The notes: generated by a model from the sequence alone, not told the origin. 7,679 nt of DNA from Methanobrevibacter sp. (GCA_017646885.1 JAGCLR010000150.1:1-7679), one strand, 5' to 3'; shown: positions 1 through 7,438, numbered from the stretch's first letter. Numbers and translations are program-made.

Positions 1-90
1 GAGAAGAGCGGTGGCAGACACCAGACCTTCACAGTGGAGAGTGAGGACATCGTAAGAGCAAAGGTAATCAACGAACTTAAAGTGAAATAA
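1..90 (+). CDS. traN: Conjugative transposon protein TraN, C-terminal end (partial)
   Basis: Reading frame 1 is open from the window edge to a TAA stop at 88-90 and encodes 29 residues ending in VINELKVK. The segment TVESEDIVRAKVINELKVK resembles the C-terminus of the Bacteroidales conjugative transposon TraN family (DUF4138), a component of the type IV secretion-like mating apparatus. The assignment rests on this short tail and on position: traN directly precedes traO in CTnDOT-type elements, and here traO begins two bases after the stop. The 5' part lies outside the window, so nothing can be said about intactness. The tight spacing indicates co-transcription with traO. Confidence 0.75.
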   Translation, partial: EKSGGRHQTFTVESEDIVRAKVINELKVK

Positions 91-92
91 CT

Positions 93-665
93 ATGAAGAA
101 GTATCTGTTTCTATTTGTTGCAGTCGTATCGCTTGCCCTGTCATCAGGGCAGGCATACGCCCAGCGTTATCTCCCGAAGATGATGGGTGTGGAACTCAGA
201 GGCGGCTTTGTAAACGGCTCTAAATCTCCGCTTAACTACTACACGGGAATAGCGATGTCGGGATATACCAAGAAGGCTAACCGCTGGGTGGTGGGTGCAG
301 AGTATCTGCTCAAGAACTACGACTATCGGGGTACATCTGTTCCGCGTGCCCAGTTCACAGCCGAGGGTGGTTACTATCTGAAGTTCCTATCGGATCCTAC
401 AAAGACCTTCTTCCTCTCCATCGGCGGCTCTGCATTGGCAGGCTACGAAACGGTGAATTGGGGCGATAGATTACTACACGACGGCTCTACGCTGCTTGCC
501 AAGGATGCCTTTATCTATGGCGGTGCCATTACCCTTGAATTGGAGAGTTATATAACAGACCGTATTGTACTGCTTGCCAATGTGCGTGAGCGTGTCCTCT
601 GGGGAGGCTTACTCGGCAAGTTCAGCACTCAGTTCGGTTTAGGTGTCAAATTTATTATCAATTAA
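93..665 (+). CDS. traO: Conjugal transfer protein TraO
   Basis: A 190-residue exported protein recognised as the TraO family of Bacteroidales conjugative transposons. Residues 1-23 form a classical signal peptide: MKK, a hydrophobic core (LFLFVAVVSLAL), then a likely cleavage site after AYA, before QRY. The mature part is rich in short alternating aromatic/hydrophobic strands with glycines (VELRGGFVNGS, AEGGYYLKF, TQFGLGVKFIIN). This suggests a small outer-membrane beta-barrel or beta-rich envelope protein; that fold is my inference. Its precise role in the mating channel is not well defined. The ATG at 93 lies two bases after the traN stop, and the length is normal for the family. The next gene starts 13 bases after its stop, so traN, traO and the following gene form one transcript. 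Confidence 0.88.
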   Translation: MKKYLFLFVAVVSLALSSGQAYAQRYLPKMMGVELRGGFVNGSKSPLNYYTGIAMSGYTKKANRWVVGAEYLLKNYDYRGTSVPRAQFTAEGGYYLKFLSDPTKTFFLSIGGSALAGYETVNWGDRLLHDGSTLLAKDAFIYGGAITLELESYITDRIVLLANVRERVLWGGLLGKFSTQFGLGVKFIIN

Positions 666-678
666 AATTTAATGCGTT

Positions 679-1122
679 ATGAAAAAGTTATTTTCCTATA
701 TGATGGTTTGCGGTGCCATGATGACCGCTGTATTGGGCTTCACATCTTGCGAGGATGAACTCGATGTTCAGCAAGCCTATCCTTTTACAGTTGAGACAAT
801 GCCCGTTCCCAAGCGGATAGTCAAGGGCGAGACAGCGGAGATACGCTGCGAGATTGTGCGTGAGGGCTATTTCTCGGATACACGCTACACAATCCGTTAC
901 TTCCAGCCCGATGGCGAGGGAATACTCCGTATGGATGACGGAATGGTGTTGCTGCCGAATGACCGCTATCCGCTCGACAGAGATGTGTTCCGCCTGTACT
1001 ACACCTCGGAGTGTGAGGACCAGCAGACGATAGATGTCTATTTCGAGGATAACCACGATCAGGTATATCAGCTCACTTTCACATTCAATAATGAGGCGAA
1101 AGATGAGGAACCTACTAACTAA
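679..1122 (+). CDS. traQ: DUF3872 / TraQ-type conjugation lipoprotein
   Basis: A 147-residue protein that resembles the DUF3872 family, called TraQ in CTnDOT-type elements. Residues 1-23 are a lipoprotein signal (MKK, hydrophobic stretch) ending in a lipobox-like GFTS before Cys24. The cysteine is followed by EDELD, an acidic run like the export signal that sends Bacteroidetes lipoproteins to the cell surface; surface location is an inference. The mature part (about residues 35-138) reads as a single beta-sandwich-like domain: KGETAEIRCEI, TRYTIRYFQPDGEG, DVYFEDNHDQVYQLTFTF. The start at 679 follows traO by 13 bases. CTnDOT has a primase gene, traP, between traO and traQ; none is present here. 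It is the last gene before a strong hairpin, so it probably ends the tra transcript. Its biochemical function is unknown. Confidence 0.8.
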   Translation: MKKLFSYMMVCGAMMTAVLGFTSCEDELDVQQAYPFTVETMPVPKRIVKGETAEIRCEIVREGYFSDTRYTIRYFQPDGEGILRMDDGMVLLPNDRYPLDRDVFRLYYTSECEDQQTIDVYFEDNHDQVYQLTFTFNNEAKDEEPTN

Positions 1123-1177
1123 AATACCGAAGGACCTACTTCTGATGTGTAAACAAATGGTGTCAGGAGATGACATT

Positions 1178-1207
1178 GTCCCCCAAAAGGTCTTTCTTTT
1201 GGGGGAC
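1178..1207 (+). terminator. Rho-independent terminator of the tra operon
   Basis: A perfect 12-bp inverted repeat: GTCCCCCAAAAG (1178-1189) and CTTTTGGGGGAC (1196-1207), with a six-base loop (1190-1195). The G+C block sits at the base of the stem and the following bases on the + strand (TTCATTGTTGTTAT) are U-rich. It begins 56 bases after the DUF3872 stop. On the opposite strand no U-run follows, so it should mainly stop the tra transcript, although it could also hinder read-through from the convergent defence operon. Confidence 0.8.
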
Positions 1208-1224
1208 TTCATTGTTGTTATACC

Positions 1225-1249
1225 AATAGTGTAATAATGCACTATTACA
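1225..1249. repeat. Two overlapping, mutually exclusive inverted repeats
   Basis: AATAGTG (1225-1231) pairs with CACTATT (1240-1246) around an eight-base loop. The offset pair TGTAATA (1230-1236) and TATTACA (1243-1249) forms a second stem around a six-base loop. Both are perfect 7-bp repeats that share bases, so only one can form at a time. They could be a protein-binding dyad or a minor terminator; their function is unknown. Confidence 0.45.
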
Positions 1250-1330
1250 ACTATAATGTGGAGAAGCTTAGTAACTTCCGTTATAAACAAGGAGTAAGGG
1301 TAATATTCAGGACATATCCACCCATTGCAT

Positions 1331-1358
1331 CATTAAATGAAACAATACATTATTAATG
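1331..1358 (-). terminator. Weak AT-rich hairpin after the defence operon
   Basis: CATTAAATG (1331-1339) can pair with CATTATTAATG (1348-1358) with a two-base bulge and an eight-base loop. It begins three bases beyond the stop codon of the membrane-protein gene on the minus strand. It is the only hairpin near that stop, but it has little G+C and no clean U-run, so calling it a terminator is tentative. Confidence 0.25.
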
Positions 1359-1360
1359 CC

Positions 1361-2008
1361 TCACTCCTTACAAACAAAAGTAAGTCGATAGTTGTTATTT
1401 TTAGCAAGAAGGTCTTTTACGATTGTATCAGCATACTTCCTTGCTTCACGAAACAAAATAAAATATATAAAGAGAAAGAATATTGCAACTATAAATACTA
1501 TTATCATAATAGCATAACATATTTTATTATTATTGATTATATTTGAATATGGTATAAGTAATGTACAGGCTAATATTGCATCGCCAATAAGTCCCTCATA
1601 GACAGCTGTCATAACCCACATACGATTGTAATATTCATAGTCGTATTTGTTATCTTCTTTTTTAAGATTATCCCAATACTGGCAATATATTGCATCTATT
1701 TCGTCTTCTGACTGAGTACAAAAGCCATATTTCTTAAATAATTCATACTTCCGTTTCTTGTGTTGAAATAGTTCTTGGCGTGCATATCGTCCTATACCAA
1801 ACATGACAAGGCCTAAGATGTATATTGCAGGAATGACAATATACCATCTAAAATAGTTTTGGAGTAGAAGAAAAACATCATTGTATCTAAATAACAAAAA
1901 CACACAAATAACTACGAATGCGGTAAAACCTGAAATTATAAAAGAAAAATCAAATATATTAAATATATCTGCTATCTTACTTGTAATCTTCTTAAAAACT
2001 GATGTCAT
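1361..2008 (-). CDS. RADAR-associated accessory membrane protein (Csx27-like or SLATT type)
   Basis: A 215-residue integral membrane protein. Hydrophobic segments lie at about residues 22-40 (FSFIISGFTAFVVICVFLL), 55-73 (ending LGLVMFGIGRY), 137-154 (weaker, GLIGDAILACTLLIP) and 164-186 (IMIIVFIVAIFFLFIYFIL). A charged cytoplasmic-looking region (about 74-130, HKKRKYELFKK...NRMW) separates the two pairs, and an amphipathic tail follows. There is no signal peptide and no enzymatic motif. The gene starts 27 bases after the rdrB stop on the same strand, so it is the third gene of the operon. Published RADAR loci often carry one small membrane accessory protein, either Csx27-like or a SLATT protein (named rdrC/rdrD). 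The position fits that slot, and four helices arranged as two separated pairs fits Csx27 better than a two-helix SLATT protein. I cannot settle the family by eye. A membrane-acting role, such as effector or membrane anchoring, is inference. Confidence 0.7.
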   Translation of the reverse strand: MTSVFKKITSKIADIFNIFDFSFIISGFTAFVVICVFLLFRYNDVFLLLQNYFRWYIVIPAIYILGLVMFGIGRYARQELFQHKKRKYELFKKYGFCTQSEDEIDAIYCQYWDNLKKEDNKYDYEYYNRMWVMTAVYEGLIGDAILACTLLIPYSNIINNNKICYAIMIIVFIVAIFFLFIYFILFREARKYADTIVKDLLAKNNNYRLTFVCKE

Positions 2009-2035
2009 ATATTTTCTAACTTAAATTGCTATATT

Positions 2036-4534
2036 TTAGTTAAATTTGTATATTCGAGCATTCTTATCTAACTTTTCAATCACACTCATCGCTTGATTTC
2101 TACTCACATGATGTACATATACTAGTTTACAGTATATGTTTGAGTATTCATTATAGATATTAGTAGCGAATATTCCAGGATCATCCGTACCTACAACAAT
2201 CGGCGGAATTGGGTTACCTTCTTTTTCCCATTTAATCCAATTCCACAGATGATATGTATCATATGCATGATGATGACCGATTCTCACATTGCTAGTAGGA
2301 AGTGTTTCAATTACAATTTCCTTTTCATTCAAATACCGTAAAAGCATCAACTGTAACTCTTCCAAATCCAATTCCGAGAACATTTCAGTTGTTTTCACTT
2401 CAATTATTTCATCATACTTCTTTTTGAATTTAGGACAATGGTATTGCCTTAGCATTGTTATTCTTTCATTCTCTTCATTCATAAACTCACCACAATCACA
2501 TTTGCTAGCCTCGGAATCAAGATTAAGTCTATTGAATACTTCACACCATTCTTCGTGATTATAGTGTGGTATATCCTTAGCGCTTTCCTTATTTCCCGCA
2601 AATACGTGAAATGGACATAAACGACGAAGTTTCCATACCTCACTTATCAATTCGATAGAATAAGAATGGCTATATATACTATAATATAACTCGTGAATTT
2701 TTACTACGAGATTATTAATTGTATGCTTTAACTTTTCATTTGAATACTTTGTTATAAGATTATATGCAAAAACCAGATCATCTAGATATTCCCCTTTGCG
2801 CATATAGATATATTCACCAACGTTATCTACCCACTGCCGTGGTGAAAGACCAGCAGCAGTTGCATGTCCTATGCGATCTCCATAACTGAAATCCAAAAAA
2901 TCAACAGCCTCATAAATACTTCTAAGACCTCCTAGAATATGAAAGAAATCCTCTCCAGCGTGATATGTAAAATGATGGTAACCTCTCCTCTTGAGATAAC
3001 GGAATGCAGGTGCAAACACTTCTGGAGGAGCATCAAATTCACTGGCAGCAGCATCTACTCCAATAATATGCCTTGAAGCTGGTGAATTGGTGTCCTTCAT
3101 TCGTGCAAGCACATTTGCCCTTTCCCATATATCTTTACGCAACAGCTCGTGCCTAATCAATGTTGGGTCATTATCTTTCTTTTTTATAAAGTGAGCTATC
3201 AACTTCAACTTAGGAGCTTGGTTGCATTCTGATTCTGACAAATCGCTAAGCTCTTTCCAACAATTCTTCCAACCTTGAGTTATATTAGATATAAGTTGTT
3301 CATTCTCTCCTGTGGACAGTTTGGGAGAAAAACGTCCTTCTACAAAAGCTATATTACAACCGCTATTTCCACACAATTGCAAGAAACGTGTCTTATAATC
3401 AATTTTCTCACAATTATCGCGAATTCCATTCGTCGTATATTTCTGAAATTCTTCAAATCCATAATCATGCTTTTGTTGTACAAGAAGGCGATTAAAGAAA
3501 CCGAGTATTAGCAAATACAAGTGAAATGCAACAGCTACACTTTCCTTTGGGTTATCGACTAAGTAGCCCAATACAAGAATATACATCAGCCCTTCTACAT
3601 TCAATGGGGTTCCATATTTAGTTCCTCCTTCAATAGTAATTGAAGCAAATGGATTTTCTATTCCATCATTAAGTTCATTATTGCCATTTATGAGAATAGA
3701 AATAACTTCCGATAAGTCTTTTGCATTAAAAAGTTTTTGTTCTTGCCGTTCTGATTCCTGTTTGTTTTGTGGCTCTTCTTTATCCTTTTCTGTATCACTA
3801 ATATGGTCTTCAAATAAGGCCATATATAAGTATTGTCGTATCCTTCTCGCCGTTAATAGTAATTTCTCCAGTTTCTCAGTACTAATTGGAGCAAAATCTT
3901 GCTCTATCTGCTCTTGTGCAAGACTACTATTAGTTATAGAATCATTGTACAAATCCATGATTTTCTGTGGATACATCATCAAATCTTGCCAAACAATATC
4001 TGCTTCTGTAGAGCCATTTAAGTGAATGTGCAAATCGTGAAAGCCTTGCTGTTTATTTACAATATACGCAATTTCAGGAATGTAAGGATATGGTAAAGCC
4101 GTATATTTTACATTTGGAAGAATAGTTTTAAGACAATACTCTCTTATTTTAGATATGTCGGTATTCATACACAATGGTTTCTTTACATATAAAAAAGCCA
4201 TTTGTAGAATTAGCGGTGGAATATATGTTATAAGTTCTTGCCACGAATTCTGCATCGACTGTTTTACATAAATTTGACCATTAATCATCTCCAAATGTTC
4301 CTCTGCCAACTTATATAGACCTTTCGTTAAAAGACTAGGAAGAGAATCTATGTCTTTTAACGAATATTGCTGATTCAGTCTAAAATAGTGATCAGGGACA
4401 TTCTTATCTTCACTACGTAGGAGTAGCAACAAACGCCGTTTAACATCTGTGAAAGATGGAACTTTACCACAGATATAATCATGAAGCGATATACTATCTG
4501 CAAGTAAATATCTTATGATTGAGTTTGTTGCCAT
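2036..4534 (-). CDS. rdrB: RADAR adenosine deaminase RdrB
   Basis: An 832-residue divergent adenosine deaminase. Every core motif of the family is visible in order: the metal-binding HxH in DLHIHLNGS (His169, His171), YHAGEDF with the HAGE block (His525, Glu528), RIGHA (His557), ETLPTSN (743-749), and VVGTDDPGIF with paired aspartates (Asp784, Asp785). Ordinary adenosine deaminases are about 350 residues. Here some 160 residues precede HxH and about 350 separate HxH from HAGE, including a charged low-complexity linker at about 248-270, as expected for RdrB. In the published system RdrB forms a large shell with the RdrA ATPase and deaminates adenine nucleotides. A-to-I RNA editing was first reported, and ATP/dATP to ITP/dITP conversion later, in response to phage. 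The ATG at 4534 overlaps the end of rdrA by 22 bases, so translation is probably coupled. The intact catalytic residues suggest an active enzyme. Confidence 0.92.
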   Translation of the reverse strand: MATNSIIRYLLADSISLHDYICGKVPSFTDVKRRLLLLLRSEDKNVPDHYFRLNQQYSLKDIDSLPSLLTKGLYKLAEEHLEMINGQIYVKQSMQNSWQELITYIPPLILQMAFLYVKKPLCMNTDISKIREYCLKTILPNVKYTALPYPYIPEIAYIVNKQQGFHDLHIHLNGSTEADIVWQDLMMYPQKIMDLYNDSITNSSLAQEQIEQDFAPISTEKLEKLLLTARRIRQYLYMALFEDHISDTEKDKEEPQNKQESERQEQKLFNAKDLSEVISILINGNNELNDGIENPFASITIEGGTKYGTPLNVEGLMYILVLGYLVDNPKESVAVAFHLYLLILGFFNRLLVQQKHDYGFEEFQKYTTNGIRDNCEKIDYKTRFLQLCGNSGCNIAFVEGRFSPKLSTGENEQLISNITQGWKNCWKELSDLSESECNQAPKLKLIAHFIKKKDNDPTLIRHELLRKDIWERANVLARMKDTNSPASRHIIGVDAAASEFDAPPEVFAPAFRYLKRRGYHHFTYHAGEDFFHILGGLRSIYEAVDFLDFSYGDRIGHATAAGLSPRQWVDNVGEYIYMRKGEYLDDLVFAYNLITKYSNEKLKHTINNLVVKIHELYYSIYSHSYSIELISEVWKLRRLCPFHVFAGNKESAKDIPHYNHEEWCEVFNRLNLDSEASKCDCGEFMNEENERITMLRQYHCPKFKKKYDEIIEVKTTEMFSELDLEELQLMLLRYLNEKEIVIETLPTSNVRIGHHHAYDTYHLWNWIKWEKEGNPIPPIVVGTDDPGIFATNIYNEYSNIYCKLVYVHHVSRNQAMSVIEKLDKNARIYKFN

Positions 4535-7380
4535 ATTTTTTTACTATCTTTTATTTTAATAATAACCTCTTTCCAGGACGAACATCCCTCACAATATGTT
4601 TTTAGTATATCAATATTAGTCTTTAATTCTTCTTCTTTGAAATAAGTTCGTACTCTTATGATTGTATTATCAGTATTTTCTTTAAGAAAAATTAGAGGAG
4701 TATCATATAAAAGCTCAAATACGTTTATGGTTCTTTTAAAATGAGACAGCGCAAAAGAAAACTTTATTGGATTACTTTTTCGTTTTTTATTATTTTTATT
4801 ACTTTTACTACTGAAAATACAAACTTGCTGAAGTTTTTCATATATTGAATTTATTATACACCAATTCATTGTATTTCTTGTATCCTCGTTAATGTCTTTA
4901 CTTGATTTATTTATAAAGTAAAACAAAGAAAGCCATAATTCGCTAGTGGTTCTCAGAATTTGATTTGAATCCTCACTAATAACTTTATCTGGGTTCAAAT
5001 AACAAAGAAACAAAGGGCAACTTATTATCCAACGTGAGAACGCCAATTTTCTCTTCTCTTCATCTTCCAACTCCTGTACAATATTTAGATTGTTATTAAA
5101 AATCTGATTAGATTCCATGGGATTATTATTTGACAATTTAGAATTGCTAAGATTTTCTTTTGCATCCTCAACAAGAGCGGAATTCATAACAATAATGATT
5201 CGTCTATGCATAGCATCCCCGAGATTAGGTTCTTCACTGGCCAAAATACGATCATCTAAAGTTCTCATAGCGTAAAACGCACGCGTAGCTATTTTCCCAA
5301 TTATATGAGGAGGAACACATTTGGGGCATTTTTCCATCCACGTACATAACACCTTAGCAAGACTTGTATCTTTCTCCTCATTTTCTTCTTCTATAGTATT
5401 AAATATAGGTTCTTGTTCCGAGGGGTTTATCCCTCTTTCAAAAACTGGCATAACATTATCTTTTATTTGAGAAAGTTCATTGAGCAATACATGAATATCC
5501 ATTATTCGTTCTTCAAGCTTATCTTTCTCTGATTTTGTTTCGTCATCTTTATTACTCATCTTTAAAACATTATATCGTTTTAATAGCTCCACAATTGTCC
5601 CTAATAATGTATAGAATGAATATATTACTATTGACTGCTGTTTATAAGCATATGAAGCTATTGACATAGGAAAAAAAGCGAGTTGCCTTTCCATCGTTGT
5701 TGCATAAGGTTTCTTGAATACAACATCTATCCTATCTTGAGTTTCAGATGAACGTTTTTTCGCATATTCCGCAAGGCCTTTAAGTATTAATGTTCCGCCC
5801 CAAGGTGCTTTGTTTTCTGAACTATTATAATTTAGGCTTGCTCTGATATAGGTTGATAAATAACTACAAATATCTCTATAAACCTTATTTTGTCCAATAA
5901 ATGAGTAGTCTGATAAACCTTCAATTGTTGGAACAAGTGCCGCATCCTTTTTCTGGTCACTTCGATATGGCATTATAGTGAGGAGATTCTTTATTGTTGC
6001 AATCGCAATCCAATATTCAAAAAACATTGAAGGGTTGTTTTTTGAATGTTCAACAAACATTATATATAATGAAAACAGGACCGCATTAGAATTTACAGAA
6101 CCAGATGTTGGCAACAATTGATATGTTTCATTTAGTAATTCTTTCTTGAGCAAGAATTCATGAGCAATGTTGCAAAAATCCGTTGGTAGTGATTTTGCCA
6201 ATTCAACATCAACACCAGATTCATACAAATCACTTACGAAGGCATCTGTTACGTTTAATATATTAAGACCGCTATCTGAAACCTGTTTAAGTATTTGAAT
6301 TTGAGTTCTTAACGGCAATCCTAACAAATATGTATTTACTGTATGAATTTCATATTTATTATGCAATCCTAACTTACTTAAGAAATCCTCGTAATGTTTA
6401 TATATTGTGATTTCATTTGATTGTTGATTAATGAAAATCTTGCCACCATTATTTAGTTTTTCACCTATAGTAAGCAAATGAATACGATTGGGAGCCTTCA
6501 TGATTTTTTGCATATATTGGCTCTCTATTTCGGTTACTAATTCATCATACTTCTCAATTTTTTTGAGTTTCTCACCTTCCCATGTTAAAAGTTCATTCCC
6601 TAAATTCTTCCATTGATATTTTCGTATTGCTTTTGAGAACAACTTTAGGTCTCCACTTAAGAGTGTTATTATTTTCTGAGATGTAAGATACTTACGTATT
6701 GTTTCCAGAACTTTCCACCCGTTATTGAAATTGACATCAATGTCATCAAAGGCTATCAAAAATGCCTTTTTACCTAAAATTTCAAGTGCCTCCTCTACTA
6801 TCTTATTAAAGTTTTCTTCAAGTTCTTTTGCTGCTTTTACAGATTCAAGACCTTTTCTCATCACATGTTCAGGGTCATGCCAATTTGAATACAATGAGGC
6901 ATTGTCTATATCAATAGAAGGCAAACCTGCCGCCAATTTCTTTAATTTATCATTCCACGATTTCCTTTTACGATATTCTTTACAATATGGATCGCATTCA
7001 TTTTTACTGATTTTCTTTTCGACTTTATCAGTAATTAAAGAAATTAATGTTAAAAATATGTGTCCTTTTTCCTCAATAAGCGTAGGGTCTATAAGTCCTA
7101 TAATTTCAACATCTTTATTTCTTTCTTTTTCACAATGATAGAGAATGCTCATCAAAAAAGAGGTCTTTCCGCTTCCTCGTGAACCCAAAATAGTAATCGT
7201 ATCATTATATCGTTTGTGAATTTCGATACAATTATCATTGCCATCATTAACTTTTGTTATTTTGTTATTAATAAGCTTTATCACTTTTTCAAATTCCGCC
7301 CTATGAATAATATCTGTTTCTTCAAAAGAACGAGCATTCAGACTCTTGCTTAGGTCTATTATAATTTTGTCGTTTCCCAT
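4513..7380 (-). CDS. rdrA: RADAR P-loop ATPase RdrA
   Basis: A 955-residue P-loop NTPase. The Walker A motif GSRGSGKT is at residues 66-73, after a hydrophobic strand (TITIL). Walker B follows in FLIAFDDIDV (207-216, Asp212/Asp213), and a strand ending LLSGD (240-244) is a plausible sensor-1 region. The remaining 700 residues are mostly helical with no recognised enzymatic motif, and include polar or charged linkers near 606-625, 660-672, 741-770 and 857-870. The length fits the roughly 900-residue RdrA. Pairing with a long divergent adenosine deaminase immediately downstream is the signature of RADAR and is the main reason for the name. In published work RdrA forms a ring-shaped ATPase that docks on RdrB and is needed for defence. 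The ATG at 7380 is the first start in frame after the leader region. The stop lies inside rdrB, giving a 22-base overlap. Base composition is about one third G+C. Confidence 0.9.
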   Translation of the reverse strand: MGNDKIIIDLSKSLNARSFEETDIIHRAEFEKVIKLINNKITKVNDGNDNCIEIHKRYNDTITILGSRGSGKTSFLMSILYHCEKERNKDVEIIGLIDPTLIEEKGHIFLTLISLITDKVEKKISKNECDPYCKEYRKRKSWNDKLKKLAAGLPSIDIDNASLYSNWHDPEHVMRKGLESVKAAKELEENFNKIVEEALEILGKKAFLIAFDDIDVNFNNGWKVLETIRKYLTSQKIITLLSGDLKLFSKAIRKYQWKNLGNELLTWEGEKLKKIEKYDELVTEIESQYMQKIMKAPNRIHLLTIGEKLNNGGKIFINQQSNEITIYKHYEDFLSKLGLHNKYEIHTVNTYLLGLPLRTQIQILKQVSDSGLNILNVTDAFVSDLYESGVDVELAKSLPTDFCNIAHEFLLKKELLNETYQLLPTSGSVNSNAVLFSLYIMFVEHSKNNPSMFFEYWIAIATIKNLLTIMPYRSDQKKDAALVPTIEGLSDYSFIGQNKVYRDICSYLSTYIRASLNYNSSENKAPWGGTLILKGLAEYAKKRSSETQDRIDVVFKKPYATTMERQLAFFPMSIASYAYKQQSIVIYSFYTLLGTIVELLKRYNVLKMSNKDDETKSEKDKLEERIMDIHVLLNELSQIKDNVMPVFERGINPSEQEPIFNTIEEENEEKDTSLAKVLCTWMEKCPKCVPPHIIGKIATRAFYAMRTLDDRILASEEPNLGDAMHRRIIIVMNSALVEDAKENLSNSKLSNNNPMESNQIFNNNLNIVQELEDEEKRKLAFSRWIISCPLFLCYLNPDKVISEDSNQILRTTSELWLSLFYFINKSSKDINEDTRNTMNWCIINSIYEKLQQVCIFSSKSNKNNKKRKSNPIKFSFALSHFKRTINVFELLYDTPLIFLKENTDNTIIRVRTYFKEEELKTNIDILKTYCEGCSSWKEVIIKIKDSKKIWQQTQS

Positions 7381-7415
7381 ATTCCTAAAGTTTAAATTTC
7401 AGTTCCATGTTCTTA

Positions 7416-7438
7416 ATTATTGCGGCTATCGCAACAAT
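7416..7438 (-). promoter_or_regulatory. RNA hairpin in the rdrA leader
   Basis: In the minus-strand RNA, AUUGUUGCG (7438-7430) pairs fully with CGCAAUAAU (7424-7416), giving nine base pairs including one G-U and a five-base loop. The stem begins on the last base of the leader-ORF stop codon and ends 35 bases before the rdrA start. No U-run follows, so it is not a typical terminator. The arrangement of short ORF, hairpin, then main gene resembles translational attenuation, which is known in Bacteroides for the tetQ operon. Any regulatory role here is inference. Confidence 0.4.

Larger units (their letters stand above)
1123..1360. other. Intergenic region between convergent tra and RADAR operons
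   Basis: No credible gene lies here. Apart from the hairpin at 1178-1207 it holds overlapping AT-rich inverted repeats at 1225-1249, a spaced imperfect 11-bp inverted repeat (1289-1299 with 1359-1369), and a weak AT-rich hairpin at 1331-1358. Base composition falls from the GC-richer tra genes to the AT-rich defence operon in this stretch, so a cargo boundary probably lies in or near it. I see no integrase, recombination gene or clear target duplication. Confidence 0.6.

Noticed and set aside
1034..1234. 66-codon + strand frame at the end of the DUF3872 gene
   Set aside because: It starts inside the real gene in another frame and is translated through the terminator stem, so it is a by-product.
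688..1290. 200-codon open frame on the minus strand opposite the DUF3872 gene
   Set aside because: It is antisense to a well-supported lipoprotein gene, runs through the terminator hairpin, and its translation resembles no family I know.
1337..1546. 69-codon + strand frame opposite the membrane-protein gene
   Set aside because: It is antisense to the third operon gene and rich in Ile, Tyr and Lys, as expected from AT-rich DNA.
1361..2008. Link to a type VI-B CRISPR system through a Csx27-like protein
   Set aside because: No repeat array and no HEPN-type Cas13 protein occur in the window; the RADAR neighbours explain the gene better.
6725..7138. 137-codon + strand frame opposite the Walker region of rdrA
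   Set aside because: The opposite strand encodes intact Walker A and B motifs; this serine/phenylalanine-rich frame is a shadow of that gene, as are similar frames at 2289-2558, 3275-3511 and 3681-4025.
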